This document shows positions 7,962-16,813 of a stretch of DNA of 50,548 bases, in pieces. The notes beneath the pieces were generated by a model that had not been told where the DNA came from, ran no database searches, and saw only the letters and a program-made list of their open reading frames with translations. A program made the translations under genes and the position numbers. How positions within the stretch are numbered: position 1 is the stretch's first letter; every line of letters begins with the position of its first letter. Source of the DNA: Ichthyobacterium seriolicida (GTDB lineage Bacteria > Bacteroidota > Bacteroidia > Flavobacteriales > Ichthyobacteriaceae); assembly GCF_002369955.1 (NCBI RefSeq), contig NZ_AP014564.1:839245-889792 (forward strand). The letters run 5' to 3'.

Positions 7962-9542
7962 CTAGTCGTCGTTCATGGAATTCATGAACTCTTGATTGTC
8001 TTTAGATTTTTCGATCTTGTCTTTTAATGACTCCATAGCCTCTAGAGGATTCATATCGTTTAGGTATTTTCTTAAAATCCACATTCTCTGTAGAGTTTGT
8101 TTATCTAGTAGTAGATCGTCTCTTCGAGTTCCAGAAGATATTAGGTCTATGGCCGGATATATTCTTCTATTAGCTATTTTCCTATCCAATTGTAATTCCA
8201 TATTACCAGTTCCCTTGAATTCTTCAAAGATTACTTCATCCATTTTAGAGCCTGTATCTACAAGGGCTGTAGCTATAATAGATAATGAGCCTCCACCTTC
8301 TATATTTCTAGCAGCTCCAAATATTCCCTTAGGTTTATGCAAGGCCTTAGAATCTACACCACCAGAGAGAATTTTTCCAGAAGCTGGAGAGACCACGTTA
8401 TAAGCCCTAGCCAGTCGGGTTATAGAGTCGAGTAATATAACCACGTCATGCTTACATTCTACCATTCTCTTTGCCTTTTCTAGTACTATATTTGCTATTT
8501 TTACGTGTAGTTCAGCTGACTCATCAAATGTAGATGCTATCACTTCTGCATTTACACTTCTTTTCATATCGGTGACCTCTTCAGGTCTTTCATCTATGAG
8601 TAAAACTATTTGATATACTTCGGGGTGATTCTCAGCTATAGTATTAGCTATTTCTTTTAAAAGTATGGTTTTCCCTGTTTTAGGCTGTGCTACAATCATG
8701 GCTCTTTGTCCTTTCCCTATAGGAGAAAACATATCTATAATTCTTGTAGCAGTAGTACTTTTCTTTCCATCTAGGTTCAACTTCTCCTCTGGGAAAAGGG
8801 GAACCAAATGTTTAAAAGCTATCCTGTCTCTCACGGCATTAGGATCGCAACCATTTATCTCATTGACCTTTATAAGAGGAAAATATTTCTCTCCCTTTTT
8901 TGGAGGTCTTATAGTTCCTGTAACAGTATCTCCTGTTTTTAATCCAAATAACCTGATTTGAGACACCGATACATATACATCATCTGGAGAGTTTAAATAG
9001 TTGTAATCCGAAGAGCGTAAAAATCCATATCCACCCTCTTGCATAATCTCCAAAACTCCCTCTGTTGTCAGAGTTCCTGGGAATTCATATTCGCTTTCGC
9101 CCTTGTTATTTTTAGGATTGTATCTGCTTCTTTTTTGAGGATATCTAGATGTCTCTTGTCTGTGGTTCGTATCTATTTCCCGATCGACAGTATTCTTGCT
9201 TTCTGTTACAGTATCAGTCTCATCTGTTTTAGAGTCAGAATTATTATCTACTCTAGATTCTGAGTGATTTTTGTTTTCTATTCTCACACGGGGATTATTT
9301 TTTCTTTTTACGACAGTATGGTTATCATCTAGATTATTGTGACTTTCATTTGTATGATTTGGTTTTTCTGTCTTGATTTTTTCTAGTTTTAAATCAGAAC
9401 TATTTGCCTCTGATTGAAAATCCAATATGGAATAAATAATATCTTGTTTGTTCTTTTTAGAATATTTATTTAAACCTATTTTTTTTGCAATAGCCTGCAA
9501 TTCTGGAAGAGTCAACACCTCCAAGTCTTGTTTGTTAAACAT
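7962..9542 (-). CDS. rho: Transcription termination factor Rho
   Basis: This is the hexameric RNA helicase that ends transcripts. At 526 residues it is longer than the E. coli protein because of a polar Asn/Asp/Ser/Lys-rich insert at about 45-150, typical of Bacteroidota Rho. The Rho N-terminal SAP-like helix ([15 protein letters not shown]) is at 10-24 and the cold-shock RNA-binding domain at 155-215 ([16 protein letters not shown]). The ATPase domain has Walker A PKTGKT near 287-292, Walker B ([16 protein letters not shown]) and the Q loop region (LSGGVD). The start follows an AT-rich divergent region shared with the DUF3810 gene. Confidence 0.97.
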   Translation of the reverse strand: MFNKQDLEVLTLPELQAIAKKIGLNKYSKKNKQDIIYSILDFQSEANSSDLKLEKIKTEKPNHTNESHNNLDDNHTVVKRKNNPRVRIENKNHSESRVDNNSDSKTDETDTVTESKNTVDREIDTNHRQETSRYPQKRSRYNPKNNKGESEYEFPGTLTTEGVLEIMQEGGYGFLRSSDYNYLNSPDDVYVSVSQIRLFGLKTGDTVTGTIRPPKKGEKYFPLIKVNEINGCDPNAVRDRIAFKHLVPLFPEEKLNLDGKKSTTATRIIDMFSPIGKGQRAMIVAQPKTGKTILLKEIANTIAENHPEVYQIVLLIDERPEEVTDMKRSVNAEVIASTFDESAELHVKIANIVLEKAKRMVECKHDVVILLDSITRLARAYNVVSPASGKILSGGVDSKALHKPKGIFGAARNIEGGGSLSIIATALVDTGSKMDEVIFEEFKGTGNMELQLDRKIANRRIYPAIDLISSGTRRDDLLLDKQTLQRMWILRKYLNDMNPLEAMESLKDKIEKSKDNQEFMNSMNDD

Positions 9543-9619
9543 ATTTAGCTAAAATTATCGTACCGTATTTAAATTCACCCAGCATGAGTAGTTTAGTAGA
9601 AAACTAAACCATTTATATA

Positions 9620-9627
9620 TACTTTTG
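9620..9627 (+). promoter_or_regulatory. Candidate Bacteroidota -7 element (DUF3810 gene)
   Basis: TACTTTTG matches TAnnTTTG and lies 59 bp before the ATG at 9686, in the divergent interval with rho. No convincing -33 TTG is seen. Confidence 0.4.
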
Positions 9628-9685
9628 CGTTCTGTTAGATTTTGGTAGCAAGAAAAAGACGCGCTACTCAGACAACAATACGCAA

Positions 9686-10765
9686 ATGTATAATATTATT
9701 TTATATAAAAAATATTATTTTCTCGCTATATCCCTGTTATTAGTGCACATCATGGGGTATTTCGACTGGTGGATATCATTTTATAGCCTGAGAGTATTCC
9801 CTTTTGTTTCGGAGGTTTTAAGGATATTGTTTTTTTACATACCCTTTTCAGTTGGCGATCTGTTGGTTTTATCTCTTGTAATTTACTTGTCGTACTTATC
9901 GTTGATGTTGTTAGCGATGTTCTTAACTCGTAAGAGTGGAAAGGAAAAGCTCTTGTATAGATTATCTTTAACTCTGACTATTTGTTATGTCTCGTTCTAT
10001 GTGTTATTCGGATTTAATTACAAAAAATCATTCTTAGGCCAAGGCCCCAAATATTCAAATGAGGATTTGATAAATCTCTGTCAATATCTATTAGACAAAA
10101 CCGTTGAAATGCGAAGTGGAATAGAACAAGATACTCAGGGAGTGAGTGTATGTTCATCAGACATACCTGAATTATTTTCAATGGCTGAAGATAACTTTAG
10201 AATTTTAGGTGAAGTAAATTCTATATTCGATTACAAATATCAAAGTATTAAGCCTATTCTGATTCCAGAATTACACAGTTACTTAGGCAACTTGGGATAT
10301 TACAATCCATTTACTGCAGAGGCTAATGTAAATACCGAAATTCCAATACAGAAATTACCTTTTGTAATTTGTCATGAAAAAGCACATCAGATAGGGATCG
10401 CTTCAGAGAGTCAAGCAAATTTTATAGGATTTAAGGCGAGTGTAGCATCTGATAATATTTTCTTTAGATATTCAGGATACCTATGCGCTCTGATATATTC
10501 TATTTCAGATTTAAAAAGAAGAGATAGAGATGAATTCGATCTTTTATATAAAAATTTAGAGCCTGGAGTGAAAAGGGACATTCAACACATAAATAATTAC
10601 TTCTCTAAGTATTCAAAAAGTATATTTTCAGTGATATCTAGAAAAATTTACGATTGGTTCTTAAAGTTTAACAGCCAAAAAGAGGGGATCGAGAGTTATA
10701 ATGGAGTGGTAGCCCTTTTGATAACAGATATGAAACAAGACGTGAGTATATTACAAAGATTATGA
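9686..10765 (+). CDS. DUF3810-family membrane protein with zincin motif
   Basis: A 359-residue protein with hydrophobic segments in the first about 115 residues, then a soluble domain. The soluble domain has HEKAH at residues 230-234, fitting the HExxH zinc-peptidase motif, followed by GIASESQANF, which can provide the third ligand. This matches the DUF3810 family found in Bacteroidota. A membrane metallopeptidase role is inferred from the motif; no substrate is known. The stop overlaps the next gene by four bases (ATGA), so the two are translationally coupled. Confidence 0.8.
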   Translation: MYNIILYKKYYFLAISLLLVHIMGYFDWWISFYSLRVFPFVSEVLRILFFYIPFSVGDLLVLSLVIYLSYLSLMLLAMFLTRKSGKEKLLYRLSLTLTICYVSFYVLFGFNYKKSFLGQGPKYSNEDLINLCQYLLDKTVEMRSGIEQDTQGVSVCSSDIPELFSMAEDNFRILGEVNSIFDYKYQSIKPILIPELHSYLGNLGYYNPFTAEANVNTEIPIQKLPFVICHEKAHQIGIASESQANFIGFKASVASDNIFFRYSGYLCALIYSISDLKRRDRDEFDLLYKNLEPGVKRDIQHINNYFSKYSKSIFSVISRKIYDWFLKFNSQKEGIESYNGVVALLITDMKQDVSILQRL

Positions 10766-11667
10766 GAGTACATTTTATAGGGATAGATGAAAATATTATA
10801 TGTGATTTAGCCATAGCCTTAAAAAGAGAGGGAATAGGAGTTACTGGTTCTACCGACTCTTATGATGAACTTTCAGAGTCTGTTTCATCTAGTTTAGAAA
10901 AAGAAGGAATCCTTTCGGATATCCATAATTTCAACAAAAATAATATCTCAAAGGAGATAGATTACTTAGTCTTAGCCACAGATATTAAAAGTGATAACAT
11001 AGAAGTCGAACAAGCCAATATTTTAAATATCAATACATACTCCTATTGTGATTTCATATATGAATATTCTAAAAACAAAACTCGTATTGTAATAGCTGGC
11101 TCTTCTCAAAGAGCTAATATCATATCTATGATTCTACATGTTTTACAGTATAATGATATAGAAATCGATTATGTATTATCAAAGGGAGTTAAAGCAAATG
11201 TATCTCTAACTTCACACAATAATTTTATACTTATAGAAGGTGATGAGTATTTGTCGTATAATAATTCTTCCAGTATCAATGCTTATAAGCCTAATATAAC
11301 TCTTTTGAGTTCCATAAATTGGGAGTATAGTGATACCTTTAAATCTTTGGAGGATTACCTAGAGCGATTTAAAGCACTTATAGATAGTATAACATATGGC
11401 GGTTGTGTAGTTTATAATAGTCAAGATAATCTGGTGAGCGGTATATGTGAATCATCTACTAACTTCATAAAAAAATTTCCATATAGAGTTCCAGAATTTT
11501 CATTTAAAAAAGGCAATTATTATATAAATACCTTCGAAGGTGAAGTGCCTTTAGGGATAAAAGATGAATTTGATTTACTAAATATAGAAGCTTCTAGGCT
11601 GATATCTAATCAGATAGGAATAAACGACAGTGACTTTTATGAAGCCATTATATATTTTACAGTTTAA
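10762..11667 (+). CDS. Degenerate Mpl-like Mur ligase (truncated, P-loop lost)
   Basis: The 301-residue product aligns in pattern with UDP-N-acetylmuramate tripeptide ligase (Mpl)/MurC-type proteins: the N-terminal fold MRVHFIGI..., the middle-domain landmarks SMILHVLQYNDIEIDYV, FILIEGDEYLS, YKPNITLLSSINWEYSD and NQIGINDSDFYEAI. Two things are wrong for an active enzyme. The ATP-binding loop, normally GxHGKTT, reads AGSSQRANIISM with no Gly-Lys-Thr. The frame also stops about 150 residues early, so the C-terminal ligase domain is absent. The frame is otherwise open, without further stops. It is either a decaying recycling enzyme or a repurposed UMP-binding protein. It is coupled to the DUF3810 gene by ATGA overlap. 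Confidence 0.7.
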   Translation: MRVHFIGIDENIICDLAIALKREGIGVTGSTDSYDELSESVSSSLEKEGILSDIHNFNKNNISKEIDYLVLATDIKSDNIEVEQANILNINTYSYCDFIYEYSKNKTRIVIAGSSQRANIISMILHVLQYNDIEIDYVLSKGVKANVSLTSHNNFILIEGDEYLSYNNSSSINAYKPNITLLSSINWEYSDTFKSLEDYLERFKALIDSITYGGCVVYNSQDNLVSGICESSTNFIKKFPYRVPEFSFKKGNYYINTFEGEVPLGIKDEFDLLNIEASRLISNQIGINDSDFYEAIIYFTV

Positions 11668-11826
11668 AAGTAATTGAACTTACTTTAAACGAAATTTAAA
11701 TTTTTTATTTTAATCATTATGTAACTTTTTACATACCACTATCGTATATTGGGTAGTGAGTGACTAAGGGTTAAATCCAAATAAATATCCTCGGCGTCAG
11801 ACTGAGGAGAGTAATAAAAAAAAATA

Positions 11827-12690
11827 ATGAGACAACTAAAAATTACAAAACAGGTAACCAATAGAGAGACAGCCTCTCTAGATAAGTACCTACAAGAAAT
11901 AGGAAGGGTGAGTTTAATCACTGCTGAGGAAGAAGTAGAGTTAGCACAAAGAATAAGGGCTGGAGATGAGGCAGCTTTAGTAAAGCTAGTAAATGCTAAT
12001 TTGCGTTTTGGGGTTTCAGTTGCTAAACAATATCAAAATCAAGGACTATCTCTGCCAGATTTGATTAATGAAGGTAACTTGGGACTTATAAAAGCTGCTA
12101 GGAGGTTTGATGAAACTAGAGGCTTTAAATTTATCTCTTATGCCGTGTGGTGGATTAGACAATCCATATTACAAGCACTAGCAGAGCAATCTAGAATTGT
12201 TAGACTTCCTCTAAACAAGATAGGTTCTTTAAACAAGATAAATAAAACTTATGCTGCCCTAGAGCAGCAACACGAGAGAAAACCATCTGTAAGAGAAATA
12301 AGTCTGATCTTAGACATACCAGAAGAAGATGTAGAAGCATCTATGCGTAATGCTGGGAAACACGCATCGTTAGATGCGCCTCTAGTAGAGGGAGAAGATT
12401 CTACCTTATACGACGTGTTAGGTTCAAATGAATCTCCTCTTCCAGATAATGAATTGTTATACGAATCGTTAAAAATAGAGATTAAAAGAGCTCTATCTAC
12501 TCTTACAGATAGAGAGGCTAGCGTAATAGAATATTATTTTGGACTCAACGGGGAACATCCTATGACCTTAGAAGAAATCGGAGAAATACTAGAATTGACG
12601 AAAGAAAGAGTCAGACAGATAAAAGAAAAAGGAATAAGGAAATTAAAACACGTATCTAGAAGTAGAATATTAAAAAGCTATTTAGGGTAG
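11827..12690 (+). CDS. rpoD: Primary RNA polymerase sigma factor (RpoD/SigA)
   Basis: A 287-residue sigma-70 factor without region 1.1, the usual size of the Bacteroidota housekeeping sigma. Region 1.2 is at [17 protein letters not shown] and region 2 includes [28 protein letters not shown] and [15 protein letters not shown] (-10 recognition and melting). Region 3 is around [14 protein letters not shown]. Region 4 has [15 protein letters not shown] and the helix-turn-helix [21 protein letters not shown]. The preceding intergenic region is about 160 bp. A long imperfect hairpin follows the stop. Confidence 0.96.
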   Translation: MRQLKITKQVTNRETASLDKYLQEIGRVSLITAEEEVELAQRIRAGDEAALVKLVNANLRFGVSVAKQYQNQGLSLPDLINEGNLGLIKAARRFDETRGFKFISYAVWWIRQSILQALAEQSRIVRLPLNKIGSLNKINKTYAALEQQHERKPSVREISLILDIPEEDVEASMRNAGKHASLDAPLVEGEDSTLYDVLGSNESPLPDNELLYESLKIEIKRALSTLTDREASVIEYYFGLNGEHPMTLEEIGEILELTKERVRQIKEKGIRKLKHVSRSRILKSYLG

Positions 12691-12717
12691 TTTTAAAACA
12701 AAACAACAAAAAGCGCA

Positions 12718-12762
12718 AAGTGGTTCAAGGCAACCTCAAAGAGGTTTTTCTTGGATCCACTT
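12718..12762 (+). terminator. Long imperfect hairpin after the sigma gene
   Basis: AAGTGG..AAGG..AACCTC pairs imperfectly with GAGGTT..CTTGG..CCACTT around an AAA loop, 28 bp past the sigma stop. It lacks a long U tract after the outer stem, but TTTTT lies within the 3' arm, so a shorter inner hairpin could terminate transcription. It is also the last native sequence before the foreign islet. Confidence 0.5.
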
Positions 12763-12812
12763 CAAGCAAATAAGAATACCTATTTTCATTACAAAATGAA
12801 TAATGTAAGGGT

Positions 12813-12953
12813 TTATACGAATATAAACTTTACACACTTTTCACGATAGTGTCTGTTGTTAATAGTGTTGCTTAAAAAGTGTGGGTGCCCTTCGTTACCA
12901 AACAATTCTATAGATGCTTCCTCTAATTTGGCTTCTGTAAATTTTGTACTCAT
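12813..12953 (-). pseudogene. hsdR: Type I restriction endonuclease HsdR, N-terminal fragment
   Basis: The frame begins at an ATG at 12953, 14 bp after the reverse-transcriptase stop, and reads MSTKFTEAKLEEASIELFG then NEGHPHFLSNTI. The FTEAKLEEAxIELxxNEGxPH block is the characteristic start of many type I R subunits. After about 36 codons it runs into an IS256-like end (12820-12853) and a chance stop, so all nuclease and motor domains are gone. The intact start and the close spacing show that the RT gene was once expressed just upstream of hsdR in the same operon. Confidence 0.7.
12820..12853 (-). repeat. IS256-like terminal relic bounding the hsdR fragment
   Basis: Read on the minus strand, GACACTATCGTGAAAAGTGT and the following GTAAAGTTTATATT match the left end of the IS256 at 2328. 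Only about 34 bp remain. The tip faces the RT islet. Just left of it, near 12795-12815, a degenerate sequence recalls the IS1380 end but is too decayed to call. Confidence 0.7.
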
Positions 12954-12967
12954 TTTATCCTAATTAT

Positions 12968-14506
12968 TTATGATAACATTTTATCGTAAGACCCCAGTTG
13001 TTCAGTTTCATATTTTGAGAAGCTGATATCTAATTTGTTCACTTTTTCATCATTTACAATTTTGGTTTTATCTACAATTACTTTGAAATCATTGTTTAGC
13101 CAATCTGACTGCCATAATATTGTATCATTATTAGTTACCTTTTTGCATAGGTTACTATTGTAGGTTGTATCTACATCGATTTTGAGTGTTAACCTTTGCA
13201 ACCAAACATTTAGGTAGTTTGTATTAGGAAGCTGACTGAACTTGTTTTTGATTTTTGAGATTATTTCCTTGCGTTCATTTTCATTTTCAATTTTGACAAT
13301 CAAAAAGCTAATAGAGCCTGTTACTAAAGGGTATAAACGAGGATTGCTGTATGCTAAATTTATTAAGATACTTATCAAAACTTCTGGATTTTGAATCTCT
13401 TTAATTACCTTTTTATCTTCATATTGTTCTTTGGGTTCTTCACGTTTTTGTAGCCAATCTAAAAAGAGTTTTACTTCCTTATAAAGTGTACCAGAATTAG
13501 GGAATTTTTGACCTAAAACATAAAGCTGTAATAACCATTTTTGTATGTTTTCAGTCTTACGCTTGTTATAAATCCAATGGATTTTATCTTGTTTTAAAGC
13601 TCCCAAAACTAAATCGTTGTTATCAATTGTTTTTTGGCTATTAACCTTGAAATTTAATTCTGATAAAACCTCTGATAATTCTTTAGCTATAAGCGAAGCG
13701 TTTTGAGGATTTGCAGTAAAAATTCTATAATCGTCACGGTATCTTATGATTTTGTAATCTGTGATGTTCTTATCAATCAATTTTTCCGTCAATTGTAAGT
13801 CTGCATAACCTAATACCATTTCAGCTATAAAATCCATTAAGACTGAACCTTGAGGTATTCCATTGGTTTGACCATTAGACATATCCTGAATGCGCCAATC
13901 AATAATATTACCTATAAAATCTTTATTTTTTCTATTCTCAGTTTTTTTAGCTTTTTCTTTGGTATGTAACGCCCAAACTATGCTATGTGTGTAAAGGGAA
14001 CCATAACAGTCTGCAATATCTAAATGTAGAACGTGATTAAATTCTAAAGCTAATGTTATAGAACGTTGCTCAACTTTGTTCCACCATTCGTAGATTTGAT
14101 TTTCTTTTGCTGATTTATCTTCAGTATTTAAAACAGGAATACTATGGCATTCAATTTTAGGGTTTTGTGCATAGCCTTTAAAACAGTCTGTAATGGTAGT
14201 CCAATGGTTTTCTTGAGTAATGCTATGAATAAGATTAACATAAATAGCAGGATGAATTATTTCAAATGGTCGCCAAGCAAATTTTCCGTCTTTATTGTGT
14301 AGAATCTTATAGTTTACACCTTCTGTATCTCTTACCTTTTGAGCTGATTTTATTTCCTTTAATTCTCTTCCAGACAATTTCTTGTCAAGAGTATTTAGCA
14401 TCTCTTGAAAGGTTATATAATCTGGTAATTCTACAGAAAAATATTTACTCTCTTCAAGAAAGTAAGCCTTAGCTTCTGTATGGTCTAAATCTAAAACTGT
14501 TTTCAT
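12968..14506 (-). CDS. Reverse transcriptase of the UG/DRT (defence-associated) class
   Basis: A 512-residue intact protein with an RT palm/fingers domain. Motif A is HLDIADCYGS with the catalytic Asp at 163, motif B NGIPQGSVLMDF at 215-226, and the active site YRDD at 256-259 (D258 and D259). Motif D/E-like sequence follows (LNFKVNSQKT). The residue between Tyr and the Asp pair is Arg, unlike the Ala of group II intron and most retron enzymes. There is no maturase or X domain and no HNH. The C-terminal 200 residues are helical, with repeat-like segments (LISILINLAYSNPRLYPLV), as in AbiK/AbiA-like and other unknown-group RTs linked to phage defence. No msr/msd-type structure was recognised next to it. 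It overlaps an upstream frame by ATGA and precedes hsdR by 14 bp. The exact UG subgroup cannot be assigned by eye. Confidence 0.8.
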   Translation of the reverse strand: MKTVLDLDHTEAKAYFLEESKYFSVELPDYITFQEMLNTLDKKLSGRELKEIKSAQKVRDTEGVNYKILHNKDGKFAWRPFEIIHPAIYVNLIHSITQENHWTTITDCFKGYAQNPKIECHSIPVLNTEDKSAKENQIYEWWNKVEQRSITLALEFNHVLHLDIADCYGSLYTHSIVWALHTKEKAKKTENRKNKDFIGNIIDWRIQDMSNGQTNGIPQGSVLMDFIAEMVLGYADLQLTEKLIDKNITDYKIIRYRDDYRIFTANPQNASLIAKELSEVLSELNFKVNSQKTIDNNDLVLGALKQDKIHWIYNKRKTENIQKWLLQLYVLGQKFPNSGTLYKEVKLFLDWLQKREEPKEQYEDKKVIKEIQNPEVLISILINLAYSNPRLYPLVTGSISFLIVKIENENERKEIISKIKNKFSQLPNTNYLNVWLQRLTLKIDVDTTYNSNLCKKVTNNDTILWQSDWLNNDFKVIVDKTKIVNDEKVNKLDISFSKYETEQLGSYDKMLS

Positions 14507-14606
14507 ATAGTTGCATTTTCAAGTTCTGTATTTACTACAACACCTCTCATTAATACTCGACAAATGGGTTTTGTACTGGCTTTTAATTGCTCATTGATAC
14601 GTTTGC
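14503..14606 (-). pseudogene. 3' end of an unidentified gene coupled to the RT
   Basis: A frame without its start runs into the RT gene. Its final residues are INEQLKASTKPICRVLMRG then VVVNTELENATI, with TGA overlapping the RT start as ATGA. Such an overlap is typical of a co-translated operon gene. The 5' part is lost at the IS256-like end at 14607. The family is not recognised. HsdS would be expected from the position between the modification and restriction genes, but the residues seen do not prove it. Confidence 0.5.
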
Positions 14607-14636
14607 ATAAACTTTACACACTTTAAGGGATAGTGT
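14607..14636 (-). repeat. IS256-like terminal relic on the ligA side of the islet
   Basis: On the minus strand, ACACTATCCCTTAAAGTGTG and the following TAAAGTTTAT match the IS256 left end over about 30 bp. It is in the same orientation as the relic at 12820-12853, so the RT islet is bounded by two directly repeated ends rather than an inverted pair. Confidence 0.7.
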
Positions 14637-14720
14637 ATTTATTTATGTACGTCTTGTGTGGCTAGAAACTGGGTTTAACTTTTAATAATGTCTGGTTTTT
14701 AACTCAATTTATTAATCATT

Positions 14721-16724
14721 TTAGCTTAACATCTCCAAAAAGTCGTATTCACTTATTATAGGAATATTTAGCTCGTTGGCTTTTTGCAGTTTTGCAGTTC
14801 CCATATTTTTTCCCCCTATTATAAAAGAAGTATTTTTAGATATAGCTGAAGTGTTTTTTCCGCCATTTTGTTCTATCATATTTTTTATTTCTGTTCGTTG
14901 AAGTTTTTCGAAAACACCTGAAATCACAAAACTTTTACCTCCTAATACATTAGTATCTAATTCAATAGGGTTCAATTCACTTTTCATTTGTATGCCGTAT
15001 TCTTTTAAACTATTTATCAGAGCACAATTCTTCAAATCACTGAAATAGTTTAGAATGCTAATAGCTATCTTATCTCCTACATCGTCTACTTCTATCAAAT
15101 CTTCAAAGGTCGTTTTTGATAAAGTGTCTATATCTCCATATTGTATAGCGATTTTTTTAGCTAATGTCTCACCTACATGTCTTATGCCAAGAGCATACAG
15201 AACTCTATGGAATGGAACTTCTTTAGATTTTGAGATTCCGTTTATGATGTTCTGTGCGGATTTTTGTGCTATCCTCTCCAGATTGATTATATCTTCTTCT
15301 TTCAAGGCGTATAAATCAGCTATATCTCTTATAATATTTTTTTCAAAAAACAGATCTATAGTTTCACTTCCCAAACCATCTATATTCATGGCTTTTCTGC
15401 TTATAAAATGTTCTATCTTGCCTTTTATCTGAGGAGGACAATAATCTGAATTAACACAGTAATGCTGACTTTCATTCTCTCCTCTAACCAAAAGGGAATC
15501 ACATTGAGGACAACTTTTTATAAAAATGGTAGGAGTCGAATCAACGTGTCTCTTAGAAGTATCCACACTGACTATTTTAGGTATTATTTCTCCTCCTTTT
15601 TCTATACAGACTGTATCTCCTTGTCTTATATCCATTTTACTTATAAAATCTGCATTGTAAATGGAAGCCCTTTTTACAATCGTATCGGCTAGGATGACAG
15701 GTTCTAAGTTAGCCACAGGGGTTATGGCTCCTGTTCTGCCTACTTGATAATCTATGCTTTTTAGCAAGGTGATTGCTTGTTCAGATTGAAATTTATAAGA
15801 TATAGCCCAACGAGGAGATTTAGCCGTAAATCCTAATTCTTCTTGATGGTTGTAATCATTTACCTTTATGACTATTCCATCTGTGTTGAAATTCAAGTCT
15901 TTGCGCTTTTGATCCCAATATTTCACAAAGTCATAAACCTCATCTATATTATTTGCTAGTTTAGAAGTATCTGGCAATTCAAATCCCCATTCAACGATTT
16001 TTTGCAATCCTATGTAGTGTTTGTCAAAAGTCAGACCTTCACCTAAAACATGGTATACAAAACATATTAAAGGTCTTTTTGCCACCTCCTTACTGTCGTG
16101 TAGTTTTAGAGTGCCAGAAGCGGCATTTCTAGCATTTATAAAAGGTTCTAAATCATTATTTATACGATGCTCATTTAGTTTTTTAAATCCATCTTTACTC
16201 ATTAAGATCTCACCTCTAACTTCTAGATCTTCAGGAAAATCACCTTTTAATTCAAGAGGAATAGAATTTATGGTTTTGACATTGTCTGTAATATCATCTC
16301 CCTGAACGCCATCTCCTCTGGTTATAGCTTTGTATAATTTGCCTCCTCTATATAAAATACTTACGGCAACTCCATCGTATTTTAACTCACATACATATTC
16401 CAAATCATTTTCTATAACTTTCTTTACTCTAATATCGAATTGTTCTAGCTCTTCTTTAGAGTAGGTATTTGACAAAGAGTACATCTTTCTTTGATGAACT
16501 ACAGTTTTAAATTTTTTGTTTACACTTCCTCCTATTCTCTTTGTGGGGGAGTTGACATCTTGAAATTGAGGATATTCTTTTTCTAATTCTTGAAGTTCTT
16601 CTAGTAATTTATCAAATTCGTAATCTGAGATAACTGGAGAGTCTAAGTCGTAATAGTAATGGTTATGCTCTAATAGCTTTGAAGATAATTCTCTTATCCT
16701 TTTTTCAACACTGGTTATATTCAT
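14721..16724 (-). CDS. ligA: NAD-dependent DNA ligase LigA
   Basis: The enzyme seals nicks in replication and repair using NAD. The product is 667 residues from MNITSVEKRIRELSSKL. The longer frame starting at 16790 is rejected because a good -7 element lies at 16752-16759, between the two starts. Visible parts are the Ia domain with YYDLDSPVISDYEFDKLL and the adenylation site CELKYDGVAVS (Lys nucleophile). These are followed by the OB fold, a Cys4 zinc finger (CPQCDSLLV...CVNSDYC), helix-hairpin-helix motifs and a C-terminal BRCT domain (LGGKSFVISGVFE to IISEYDFLEML). Confidence 0.96.
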   Translation of the reverse strand: MNITSVEKRIRELSSKLLEHNHYYYDLDSPVISDYEFDKLLEELQELEKEYPQFQDVNSPTKRIGGSVNKKFKTVVHQRKMYSLSNTYSKEELEQFDIRVKKVIENDLEYVCELKYDGVAVSILYRGGKLYKAITRGDGVQGDDITDNVKTINSIPLELKGDFPEDLEVRGEILMSKDGFKKLNEHRINNDLEPFINARNAASGTLKLHDSKEVAKRPLICFVYHVLGEGLTFDKHYIGLQKIVEWGFELPDTSKLANNIDEVYDFVKYWDQKRKDLNFNTDGIVIKVNDYNHQEELGFTAKSPRWAISYKFQSEQAITLLKSIDYQVGRTGAITPVANLEPVILADTIVKRASIYNADFISKMDIRQGDTVCIEKGGEIIPKIVSVDTSKRHVDSTPTIFIKSCPQCDSLLVRGENESQHYCVNSDYCPPQIKGKIEHFISRKAMNIDGLGSETIDLFFEKNIIRDIADLYALKEEDIINLERIAQKSAQNIINGISKSKEVPFHRVLYALGIRHVGETLAKKIAIQYGDIDTLSKTTFEDLIEVDDVGDKIAISILNYFSDLKNCALINSLKEYGIQMKSELNPIELDTNVLGGKSFVISGVFEKLQRTEIKNMIEQNGGKNTSAISKNTSFIIGGKNMGTAKLQKANELNIPIISEYDFLEMLS

Positions 16725-16751
16725 ATATTTACTGGCTTTTCTCTTATGTGG

Positions 16752-16759
16752 CAAAGGTA
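16752..16759 (-). promoter_or_regulatory. -7 element of ligA
   Basis: TACCTTTG on the minus strand fits TAnnTTTG and lies 27 bp before the chosen ligA start. It argues against the upstream ATG. Confidence 0.5.
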
Positions 16760-16813
16760 ATGAAGATTGTTTCCAAGAATGTATTCCCAAAATAAAAAAG
16801 TAGTTAAAAGTTT

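Noticed and set aside
12790-12815. IS1380-like end beside the hsdR fragment (GAATAATGTAAGGGTTTA)
   Set aside because: The resemblance to GAATAATGCGGGTTAA has an inserted base and changed tip; it could be chance in AT-rich DNA.
12968-14506. Group II intron or retron identity for the reverse transcriptase
   Set aside because: No maturase or HNH domain, no domain V/VI-like RNA structure downstream, and no msr-msd inverted repeat was recognised; the YRDD site and C-terminal helices fit unknown-group RTs.
16725-16790. Longer N-terminus for LigA beginning MGIHSWK
   Set aside because: A -7 element lies within it and the family starts at the MNITSVEKRI position.
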